From NCBI GenBank assembly GCA_006227095.1, contig SBFZ01000376.1, positions 1 to 6,661 of the forward strand: DNA of 6,661 nucleotides, read 5' to 3'. The DNA is from Bacteroidota bacterium. GTDB taxonomy: Bacteria; Bacteroidota; Bacteroidia; Bacteroidales; VadinHA17. The position numbers and the translations under genes are program-made. Within the stretch, counting starts at the first letter, position 1; each line of letters begins with the position of its first letter. The notes below the pieces were generated by a model that worked only from the letters and a program-made list of their open reading frames with translations, was not told where the DNA came from and did not search any database. Shown here piece by piece: positions 1-6,118 of the stretch.

Positions 1-439
1 GGCCCACCAGGCGGAACCGCACCTTCGCATCCTCCAGAAGCGCCTCGCCGAAGAGGTGACGGTAATGGCGCACTCGCGTGAAGACTACGATGCTGCGGTG
101 GAAGCCTCACAGATACTTTTCGGCAAAGGTACCACGGAGCAGCTTCAGCGCATGGACGAAAGTACTTTCCTTGCGGTATTCGAAGGGGTGCCGATGTTTG
201 ATGTCAGCTCCGCTGTTATCAGCCAGGGGGTGACCATCTCCGACCTCTGTGCCGTGCACACGAAGGTGGCAGAATCAAAGGGCGAGTTCCGCCGCCTCAT
301 CCAGGGCGGGGGTGTGAGCCTCAACAAGGGCAAGGTTGACAACGCGGAGATGATAATTACTCCGGAACACCTCCTGAACAACAAGTACCTCCTCCTTCAG
401 AAGGGGAAGAAGAACTATTTCCTCATCAGGGCAGTATGA
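1..439 (+). CDS. tyrS: Tyrosyl-tRNA synthetase, C-terminal part (5' end outside window)
   Basis: This is the last 145 codons of tyrosyl-tRNA synthetase, the cytoplasmic class I enzyme that charges tRNA-Tyr with tyrosine. The reading frame is open from base 2 to the TGA at 437-439, so the gene enters from the left; the ATG at 56 is an internal methionine, not the start. The first residues (AHQAEPHLRILQKRLAEEVT) resemble the end of the anticodon-binding region of bacterial TyrRS, where a P-x-x-R-x-x-Q-K-x-L-A-x-E-V-T pattern is typical. The last ~65 residues form an S4 RNA-binding domain, with the characteristic SKGEFRRLIQGGGVSLN segment and a C-terminal strand ending KKNYFLIRAV. The HIGH and KMSKS catalytic motifs lie upstream of the window. 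A two-gene polysaccharide module follows after 51 bp on the same strand. The identification is by recognition of the family and is strong. Confidence 0.95.
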   Translation, partial: AHQAEPHLRILQKRLAEEVTVMAHSREDYDAAVEASQILFGKGTTEQLQRMDESTFLAVFEGVPMFDVSSAVISQGVTISDLCAVHTKVAESKGEFRRLIQGGGVSLNKGKVDNAEMIITPEHLLNNKYLLLQKGKKNYFLIRAV

Positions 440-490
440 ATCAGGTCGCCTCAGCCTGGTGCAAACAGTATCATCTGAAAACCGGAAGAA

Positions 491-1378
491 ATGAAAAACA
501 ATATCAGGGCTGAATTCAGGACCGACTCCGTTGATCTTATCAATTTCTTCATCAGGCATTTCCGGAAGTTCATAATTGCCGGCATTGCCGCAGCAGTGAT
601 TTCTGCGATAGTCTCCCTGCTGCTGAAGCCATTGTACGAGTCCACCGTTATTCTCTATCCCTCATCAAACATCACCGAGGCGAGCACCCTGCTTGGAGAG
701 GCTTCATCACGGGCGGCCCTGTTCGGAGATGACGATGCCACTGAGAAACTTATCCAGGTGATCGAAAGTGAGCAGGTAAGGGATTACCTGAAGCAGAAGT
801 ATGATCTCGCACGGCATTACAACATAAAGCCAGGCGAAAGGTACCCGAACACCCTGCTGGCAGAAAAGATGGACAAGTATCTGCGTTGCACCAAAACCTC
901 CTTCGGCTCTGTTGAGATAAGCGTGCGTGACCGCGACAGGGAGATTGCATGTGCCATGGCCAATGACATGGCGGCAAGGGCAGATACCATATTCAATAAT
1001 CTGCAGCGCGGGGCAGCCTTTGTCATGCTTGATGAGATAACCCGCAGCTATGAGCTCCAGGACCGCCTGGTCAGGCAGTATGAAGATTCCCTGAGGATCC
1101 AGGGCGGCTCGGCTGCCTTCAGGATTTATTCCACCCTGGAAACGGAGACCGAGTACCTTGGGCTGATGCGGGGTAAATACCTGGAGGCACTGGCGATGAG
1201 CCGCCAGACCATGCCATACACCCTCGTGGTTGACAGGGCGGTGGTGGCGGAAAAGAAAGCCTGGCCCCGCCGCAGCATAATGGTACTGGTATCAACAGTA
1301 TCCGTGCTTCTTCTTCTGGCGCTGGTGCTGTTCGTTGTGGAAGGGGTGAAGCTTCACAGGGCTGATGACCGGCAGTGA
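491..1378 (+). CDS. Wzz/chain-length determinant family protein (polysaccharide co-polymerase)
   Basis: A 295-residue inner-membrane protein with the layout of Wzz polysaccharide co-polymerases. These set the chain length of O-antigen, capsule or exopolysaccharide made by a Wzy polymerase. Seen directly: a short cytoplasmic N-terminus, a first membrane segment at about residues 26-47, the PLYESTVILYPSS stretch just after it (typical of the Wzz N-terminal domain), a long, partly helical periplasmic region (about 50-258) rich in charged residues, then the proline-containing AWPRRS motif leading into a second membrane segment (about 262-284) and a short cytoplasmic tail. No Walker motif or tyrosine-rich kinase tail is fused. 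The start is well fixed because an in-frame TGA lies at 476-478. A purine-rich GGAAG sits only 2 nt before the ATG, so classical Shine-Dalgarno initiation is doubtful. The 3' end overlaps the next gene by 14 bp. The particular polysaccharide controlled cannot be told. Confidence 0.85.
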   Translation: MKNNIRAEFRTDSVDLINFFIRHFRKFIIAGIAAAVISAIVSLLLKPLYESTVILYPSSNITEASTLLGEASSRAALFGDDDATEKLIQVIESEQVRDYLKQKYDLARHYNIKPGERYPNTLLAEKMDKYLRCTKTSFGSVEISVRDRDREIACAMANDMAARADTIFNNLQRGAAFVMLDEITRSYELQDRLVRQYEDSLRIQGGSAAFRIYSTLETETEYLGLMRGKYLEALAMSRQTMPYTLVVDRAVVAEKKAWPRRSIMVLVSTVSVLLLLALVLFVVEGVKLHRADDRQ

Positions 1379-2750
1379 ACTGCTTATATTGATCATCCCT
1401 GCAGCGCTGGCGGTAATACTGCTGGCCCTGCTCTCCCTCGAGAACCTGCTCCTGCTTACACTCTTTCTGACACCCCTGTCGCTTCAGCTCAGCCTTATCA
1501 CCGGGGGAACCGGCATTGACCTGTCAGTCCCCACGGAACCCGTATTGGCACTGGTATTGCTGATAACCATCTTCAAGCTGGTTGTCACACGAGAGTTTCC
1601 GCCCCGGTTGCTGAGGCATCCTGTAACCATCCTTGTGGCTGTCTGGCTTTTATGGACACTGGTGACATCGGTTACCTCCACCATGCCGGCAGTATCATTC
1701 AAGACCCTGGCTTACAGGCTCTGGTTCACGGCAGGATTCTACCTCGTGGCAGCCACGATTGCCGGCCGGGAAAGGTTCAGGGAGCGATATGTCATTGCAT
1801 ATGCTCTCGGGCTGGCTGTGGTTGTGGTATATTTCATCGTCAGGGTTCAGGGAGCAGGACTGCTGAATCAGCAGTTTGCGCACTCGGCATGCTATCCGTT
1901 CTACAAGGACCACACTTCCTTCGGTGCATCGATGGCATTCCTGCTGCCTCCGCTGGCAGCAATGTTCTTTGCCGGGCGGGGGATGTTAAAAAGGAGTATC
2001 GTTGGTGGTCTGATACTCCTGTTCCTTGCCGGCTTTATACTGTCATACAGCAGGGCCGCCTGGGTGAGCCTCATAGCCGCTGCTGCAATGGCACTGATAC
2101 TCTGGATCAGGATGCCCGTAAAGCTGCTCTCGATATCAGCTGCACTGTTCATTGCAGCGCTTGTCCTGTCTGCAGGCTGGATATGGCAGAGGATGGACAG
2201 CACCACCCAGGACTCATCGGCTGACCTTGGACAGCATCTCCGTTCTGCTTCAAACATATCAACCGACCAGTCCAACCTGGAACGTATCAACAGGTGGAAA
2301 TGCGCCCTCAGGATGTTCACGGAGAAGCCGCATACAGGATGGGGTCCGGGGACATATCAGTTCAAATACGGGCCATTCCAGAAAGCGTCTGAGAGGACCG
2401 CCATCAGTACAGACTTCGGCGATGCCGGCAATGCCCACAGTGAATACCTGGGAACACTGAGTGAATCGGGATGGCCGGGGGCATTGTTGTTTCTCTCACT
2501 GGTGCTTGGTGCAATGATCACAGGCTTAAAGGTCTGGTACAGGCTGGAAAGGGGAGCCTCCGGATACTTTGCCCTTGCCGTTCTGACCGGCCTGGCAACC
2601 TATGCAATTCACGGCATAATGAACAGCTTCCTTGACAGTGACAAGATAGCTGCCCTCTGGTGGGGATTCACTGCCATTGTTGTGGCAATGGACCTGCAGC
2701 ACAGCAGTCAGGAGGAAGCGGATCCCCGCAAAGAATCCGGGGCAGCCTGA
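1365..2750 (+). CDS. O-antigen polymerase/ligase family membrane protein (Wzy/WaaL-like)
   Basis: A 461-residue polytopic inner-membrane protein with about ten or more hydrophobic segments, fitting the O-antigen ligase/polymerase family (Wzy_C/WaaL). Such proteins either polymerise undecaprenyl-linked repeat units or transfer finished glycan onto an acceptor such as lipid A-core. Family marks visible: KDHTSFGAS near residue 181, SYSRAAW with Arg230 at the end of a membrane helix, and a large hydrophilic, presumably periplasmic loop (about 270-365). That loop contains RINRWKCALRMF, the HTGWGPGTYQF segment (family pattern G-x-G-P-G-x-F/Y) and NAHSEYLGTLSESGWPG with His358, the position of the conserved ligase/polymerase histidine. 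The C-terminal ~25 residues are hydrophilic. The start lies inside wzz in another frame, a 14-bp overlap suggesting translational coupling. Pairing with Wzz favours a Wzy polymerase role, but WaaL-like ligase activity cannot be excluded from sequence. Confidence 0.82.
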   Translation: MTGSELLILIIPAALAVILLALLSLENLLLLTLFLTPLSLQLSLITGGTGIDLSVPTEPVLALVLLITIFKLVVTREFPPRLLRHPVTILVAVWLLWTLVTSVTSTMPAVSFKTLAYRLWFTAGFYLVAATIAGRERFRERYVIAYALGLAVVVVYFIVRVQGAGLLNQQFAHSACYPFYKDHTSFGASMAFLLPPLAAMFFAGRGMLKRSIVGGLILLFLAGFILSYSRAAWVSLIAAAAMALILWIRMPVKLLSISAALFIAALVLSAGWIWQRMDSTTQDSSADLGQHLRSASNISTDQSNLERINRWKCALRMFTEKPHTGWGPGTYQFKYGPFQKASERTAISTDFGDAGNAHSEYLGTLSESGWPGALLFLSLVLGAMITGLKVWYRLERGASGYFALAVLTGLATYAIHGIMNSFLDSDKIAALWWGFTAIVVAMDLQHSSQEEADPRKESGAA

Positions 2751-2783
2751 TATGCCAACGCCCGTTTTCAGAACGCTGTTTGT

Positions 2784-4010
2784 TCAGGGAATCTCTATTG
2801 CCAGGATTGAGACATCATCAAACAGCCGGGAATTGCCGGTGCTGATATCGATGTCACTTATCAGCGAATCAATGTTGTCAGAAAGGGGTTTCCGGTTCGG
2901 GAAATGCTTCACCAGAGGTGAGATTCCCAGGTCCATGCCGCTCTCATCCTTCAGTTCAGAAAGGCCGTCAGTGTAGCAGATGATCTTCGTGGGATTCTGT
3001 ACCTGCAGGGTCTCTGTTCTGACACAGGGCATCTCGTCAAGCATGCCTACCCCCACGCATGACTGCTTCAGCACTGACGAATTTCCGGTAACCGTATTGA
3101 TGATAACCGGCGGGTTGTGTGCGGCATTGACATACTCCAGCACCCTGGTCTTAACATTATATCTTGCAAGGAATAGCGTGATGAAACGCTCTCCTGCAGA
3201 GTTGGTCACAACCAGTGTATTGAGTTTCCTTATCAGGTCGGTGAAACCTGCGTCAGCAGTAAACAGGGCGCGGAGACTTGCCTGGAAGTTTGACATCAGC
3301 AGCGCTGCAGACATACCCTTGCCTGATACATCAGCAATGCAGAAACCGATTACATCTTCGGAAAGCTGCATGAAGTCATAGTAGTCGCCTCCAACCTCAT
3401 AATGCGGGTAGTAAAAACCCCTTGCCCTTATGGTATCATCAGACGGAAGCCTGGTGTTGTCAGGGATGAGCATCATCTGCATGCGGGCTGCCAGCTCGAG
3501 CTCCCTGCGCACTGCCTCCTGCCTCAGACTCTCCTGGAACAGCCTCTGGTTCTCGATGGCAACAACGATGATACCCGATATGGTCTGGATGAAATTCAGA
3601 TGCTTTATCAGCGGACTCATCCCTTCACCCTCCTCGTCGATATCACCTATGAGCACGTATGCTGACGGCTCATTATTGTGAAGAACTGGTATAATAAAGT
3701 CAACAGCGGTGAAGTGTTTCTGAACCACCTCTGTTTGTATCTCCCTGAAGCAGAGGAGGTCACGCTCTACGTTTATTGAATTTCCCAGGGAACCGGGGAA
3801 GCCGGAGTTGAGCAGGGGTTCCCAATGCTCCCCGTGTTTGAAAAGGAGGATTTTACCGATTCCCAGCTCGTCACGGAGGATTGATTCGTACTTCCTGAGC
3901 AGTTCAGGGGTAGGGAGGTTTGCGTTGATGGAGAGGGTAATATCGAGCAGGGCGTCGAGTTTGAATTTCGACATCTTAAGCCTGTCTTTCGGAAGCCTGC
4001 CCTCTCTCAT
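2784..4010 (-). CDS. GAF-domain SpoIIE/PP2C-family serine phosphatase (RsbU-like)
   Basis: A 408-residue, apparently soluble regulator. Residues about 35-155 look like a GAF sensory domain; about 150-180 is a charged helical linker leading into RRELELAARMQMMLIP, the usual entry to the catalytic domain of RsbU-type phosphatases; about 190-408 is a SpoIIE-type PP2C domain. Metal-binding and active-site motifs are intact: VGGDYYDF (Asp209), ADVSGKGMSAALLMS (Asp227), NAAHNPPV, CYTDGLSE (Asp348) and FDDVSILAI (Asp398/399). Family members dephosphorylate phosphoserine on STAS-domain anti-sigma-factor antagonists in partner-switching pathways; the partner here is unknown and none is encoded nearby. 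No transmembrane segment is seen. The gene begins 7 bp after the efp stop, so it is probably cotranscribed and perhaps translationally coupled. A second ATG at 3974 (Met13, MSKFKLDALLD) is a plausible alternative start, as the domain fold begins after it and an AGG lies 6 nt upstream. Confidence 0.88.
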   Translation of the reverse strand: MREGRLPKDRLKMSKFKLDALLDITLSINANLPTPELLRKYESILRDELGIGKILLFKHGEHWEPLLNSGFPGSLGNSINVERDLLCFREIQTEVVQKHFTAVDFIIPVLHNNEPSAYVLIGDIDEEGEGMSPLIKHLNFIQTISGIIVVAIENQRLFQESLRQEAVRRELELAARMQMMLIPDNTRLPSDDTIRARGFYYPHYEVGGDYYDFMQLSEDVIGFCIADVSGKGMSAALLMSNFQASLRALFTADAGFTDLIRKLNTLVVTNSAGERFITLFLARYNVKTRVLEYVNAAHNPPVIINTVTGNSSVLKQSCVGVGMLDEMPCVRTETLQVQNPTKIICYTDGLSELKDESGMDLGISPLVKHFPNRKPLSDNIDSLISDIDISTGNSRLFDDVSILAIEIP

Positions 4011-4017
4011 GGCCCCG

Positions 4018-4584
4018 TCAGCCCTTTACTCTTTCAATGTATGAACGGTCACGCGTATCTATGCGGATCTTGTCTCCCACGTTGACAAAGAGGGGTACCA
4101 TGATGGTAGAGCCGGTCTCAATTGTTGCCGGTTTAAGGGTGTTGGTGGCAGTATCACCACGTAGTCCGGGTTCCGAATAGGTCACCTCCATTACAACGTT
4201 TACCGGGAGGTCAACAAGGAGTACATTTTCGGTGTCTGCATGTACAACAACTTCAACTGTTGTTCCCTCCTTGAGTAGGTCACTGTTTTCGATCATTGAT
4301 TCGGGAACCGTGATCTGCTCGAATGTCTCATTGTGCATGAGGTGATATCCCATGTCATCATTGTAAAGGAACTGGTGTGGTCTCCGTTCAACCCTTGCCA
4401 CATTGACCTTTACTCCTGAGTTAAAGGTATTGTCTATCACCTTTCCTGAGGTAACGTTCTTGAGTTTTGTACGCACGAAAGCCGGACCCTTTCCCGGTTT
4501 TACATGCTGAAACTGGACAATGGTATAAAGGTCATTGTTGAATTCTATCACCATTCCGTTCCTGAAATCTGCGGTTGTAGCCAT
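4018..4584 (-). CDS. efp: Elongation factor P
   Basis: Full-length elongation factor P, 188 residues as is usual. EF-P binds between the P and E sites of the ribosome and speeds peptide-bond formation at consecutive prolines. All three beta-barrel domains are present: a KOW-like N-terminal domain (about 1-65), a central OB domain (about 68-128) and the C-terminal OB domain. The tip loop reads [12 protein letters not shown], with Lys32 at the position that carries the activating modification (beta-lysylation in E. coli). The C-terminal signature [14 protein letters not shown]...VGDKI matches the family pattern. No modification enzyme gene (epmA/epmB type) is in the window, so the state of Lys32 is unknown. 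It lies 20 bp after the DUF3108 gene and 7 bp before the phosphatase gene. The region before the ATG is A/T-rich with no Shine-Dalgarno match, and a candidate promoter lies about 90 bp upstream. Confidence 0.97.
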   Translation of the reverse strand: MATTADFRNGMVIEFNNDLYTIVQFQHVKPGKGPAFVRTKLKNVTSGKVIDNTFNSGVKVNVARVERRPHQFLYNDDMGYHLMHNETFEQITVPESMIENSDLLKEGTTVEVVVHADTENVLLVDLPVNVVMEVTYSEPGLRGDTATNTLKPATIETGSTIMVPLFVNVGDKIRIDTRDRSYIERVKG

Positions 4585-4604
4585 AAAAAATCTTCTGTTC
4601 TTGT

Positions 4605-5387
4605 TTATTGGTCCATAAATCTGAGGGGCGTCCTAAGCCCTTCATAGCTTGTCATATCCACGTGAAATGACCCCACAAAGATATCAAATCGTACTTTAAC
4701 CGGTAAAAAATTTTCATCGGCGGTAAACCACATTGCCATATCCTCTTCCGTTTTGAAGACCCGCCCGACCTCCGTGACGGGGTGGAAACGGTGGCATTCT
4801 ATGCGGCTCCCCTTCAGCCTGATGGTCTCTTTTCCCTTGTACCTCAGTATTATGGGATACAGTTCGTCAGCAAACCATGTCATCATTGTATAGGTTTCGC
4901 CGGGGACGAGCTCACCTCCGTCTGCGAGGTAGTATTTCCTGAACCAGTAGAAACAGGAAACGATGTCAAGCAATCCCTTCGGTCCGGTGTGACTGCCGGT
5001 AAGATCACTGAAAACGAGGGTGGAGTCACTCCTTGTTCGGTGGTCAAAGCCTACTTCATTGTATTTCCGGTATCGCCCCTCCTGGATGTTCCTGATGGTA
5101 AATACCGGAAGGTCATTTTCCGGGTCAATGTAGCTTTCGTATACATCCCTTACCTTGTACAGGGCATCGGCAAGACCGGTAGTCTGGCCTGACACTGCGG
5201 CATGCCAGACAGGCTTCCCCTTGTAGAAAGCCTCCTTGATCTCGAGTGAGGCCACCCCGCTGCCGACAATACCGTATCTGATCTGGTATGTGATTTTTTC
5301 GCCTGGCAGGTAAGGCTGTTTCTGTCCGGAGAGTAACTGAAGTCCCGCAGTAAAGATTGTCAGTACCGTTATGATCGTCTTCTTCAT
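4605..5387 (-). CDS. Exported DUF3108-family protein
   Basis: A 260-residue protein with a clear N-terminal signal sequence: MKKT, a hydrophobic stretch to about residue 19, then LLSGQKQ as the likely cleavage region. There is no cysteine lipobox, so it is predicted to be periplasmic or envelope-exposed rather than a lipoprotein. The mature part begins [23 protein letters not shown] and ends with [26 protein letters not shown], which matches my knowledge of DUF3108, a beta-rich family of unknown biochemical role common in Bacteroidota and Proteobacteria. The frame stays open back to an ATG at 5480, but that start would overlap tsaB by 77 bp and put 31 polar residues before the signal peptide. 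The internal ATG at 5385-5387, 16 bp after the tsaB stop, is therefore chosen. Its position among envelope and translation genes gives no firm functional hint. Confidence 0.82.
   Translation of the reverse strand: MKKTIITVLTIFTAGLQLLSGQKQPYLPGEKITYQIRYGIVGSGVASLEIKEAFYKGKPVWHAAVSGQTTGLADALYKVRDVYESYIDPENDLPVFTIRNIQEGRYRKYNEVGFDHRTRSDSTLVFSDLTGSHTGPKGLLDIVSCFYWFRKYYLADGGELVPGETYTMMTWFADELYPIILRYKGKETIRLKGSRIECHRFHPVTEVGRVFKTEEDMAMWFTADENFLPVKVRFDIFVGSFHVDMTSYEGLRTPLRFMDQ
4676..4707 (-). promoter_or_regulatory. Candidate Bacteroidota-type promoter for efp and the phosphatase gene
   Basis: On the minus strand, TTTA (4707-4704) is followed after 20 bp by TATCTTTG (4683-4676). This fits the primary sigma-factor consensus of Bacteroidota (TTTG at -33, 19-21 bp, TAnnTTTG at -7), with a perfect -7 box and one mismatch at -33. 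Transcription would begin near 4670, leaving a leader of about 85 nt before the efp ATG at 4584. The site lies inside the 3' end of the DUF3108 gene. By eye I found no other full TAnnTTTG match placed before a gene in the window, but an 8-mer with six fixed bases occurs by chance a few times in a region this size. This is therefore a candidate only. Confidence 0.35.
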
Positions 5388-5403
5388 GACTGATTCTGCT
5401 CTA

Positions 5404-6096
5404 TCAGGGAATAAGCTTTTTCGGGATGGTGGCAATGAACTCCTTGAGGTAATAGGGTTCGAAGTAGGCCAGGTCTTCAAAATGCTTATTCCTCATCGCA
5501 TTTACCGAGGGGATGTGCAAATATGATGCCGAGAGCCGGAAGCCCGGTTCAAAGGTTGCATTGGGCCCTTTGATTATGCCGATGCATTTTTCCGAACCGT
5601 TTCCAAAAAATATCACCCGGTTTTCGGCCAGGATATCACTGAAAGAATCCTCATCTATTATCCTTGCCGATGTCTCCCTGACAACAGTTCCGTCAGGGCT
5701 GAACAGGGCGTTGTAGACTTCCATCCGCCGTGCATCTATCATCGGGCAGAGGAGGGTTTCTTCCGGGAGGCCTTCGGGATGCTGACTCATATACCCGCTG
5801 CACATTGCAGCCAGGGTGTTTATCCCGATCAGGGGTATCCCTGCTCCGAAGGCAATACCCTTGGCTGCCGAGACTCCGATCCTCAGCCCGGTGTATGACC
5901 CCGGGCCCTTGCTCACGGCTACTGCTTCAAGGTCAGAGGCAGTGACACGGTGCTCTTCCATCAGCTTCTGTATTATTACAGTAAGCTGTGATGCATGTGA
6001 CATCCCGGGAGGAGCTTCGGCCACCCCGATGACTTCATGCTCATCACACAGCGCAGCGGAGCAGCTCGCCGTGGCAGTCTCAATACAGAGGATCAT
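5404..6096 (-). CDS. tsaB: tRNA threonylcarbamoyladenosine biosynthesis protein TsaB
   Basis: A 230-residue TsaB (YeaZ), close to the usual length. TsaB is the non-catalytic ASKHA-fold partner of TsaD, and with TsaE they transfer threonylcarbamoyl to A37 of ANN-decoding tRNAs in the cytoplasm. Seen directly: the N-terminal strand MILCIETATASCSAAL; the family's most conserved segment, SKGPGSYTGLRIGVSAAKGIA, starting near residue 63; and a C-terminal half with the PMIDARRMEVYNALF motif. The ending YYLKEF...PKK resembles Bacteroidota TsaB tails. The metal-binding His motif of TsaD is absent, as expected. The start is fixed by an in-frame TGA 9 nt upstream. It lies 22 bp after the adaptor gene and 16 bp before the DUF3108 gene. 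One oddity is an Ala-Pro-Pro-Gly run at residues 28-31, a potential ribosome-stalling motif. tsaC, tsaD and tsaE are not in the window. Confidence 0.94.
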   Translation of the reverse strand: MILCIETATASCSAALCDEHEVIGVAEAPPGMSHASQLTVIIQKLMEEHRVTASDLEAVAVSKGPGSYTGLRIGVSAAKGIAFGAGIPLIGINTLAAMCSGYMSQHPEGLPEETLLCPMIDARRMEVYNALFSPDGTVVRETSARIIDEDSFSDILAENRVIFFGNGSEKCIGIIKGPNATFEPGFRLSASYLHIPSVNAMRNKHFEDLAYFEPYYLKEFIATIPKKLIP

Positions 6097-6118
6097 TGAA
6101 ATATTTCAGTATCGGTCC

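Noticed and set aside
440..490. Possible promoter for the wzz gene in the tyrS-wzz gap
   Set aside because: No TAnnTTTG or -35/-10 like pair with suitable spacing was found in the gap or just before it, so readthrough from tyrS is as likely.
275..559. 94-codon minus-strand frame across the tyrS-wzz junction
   Set aside because: It overlaps both conserved genes in antisense, and its composition is that of a complementary-strand shadow of the S4 domain.
1652..2224. 190-codon open frame on the plus strand inside the polymerase/ligase gene
   Set aside because: It lies wholly within a well-supported membrane protein gene in another frame, has a cysteine- and arginine-rich composition with no recognisable domain, and is best read as a frame shadow.
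1901..2320. 139-codon open frame antisense to the polymerase/ligase gene
   Set aside because: No domain, no start context, and it is antisense to the large loop and membrane helices of a recognised family protein.
2724..2742. Possible intrinsic terminator hairpin CCCCG...CGGGG at the end of the polymerase/ligase gene
   Set aside because: The stem is only 5 bp with a 9-nt loop, it lies within coding sequence, and no T tract follows on either strand.
4782..5192. 136-codon plus-strand frame antisense to the DUF3108 gene
   Set aside because: The opposite-strand reading has a signal peptide and recognisable family motifs, while this one has none.
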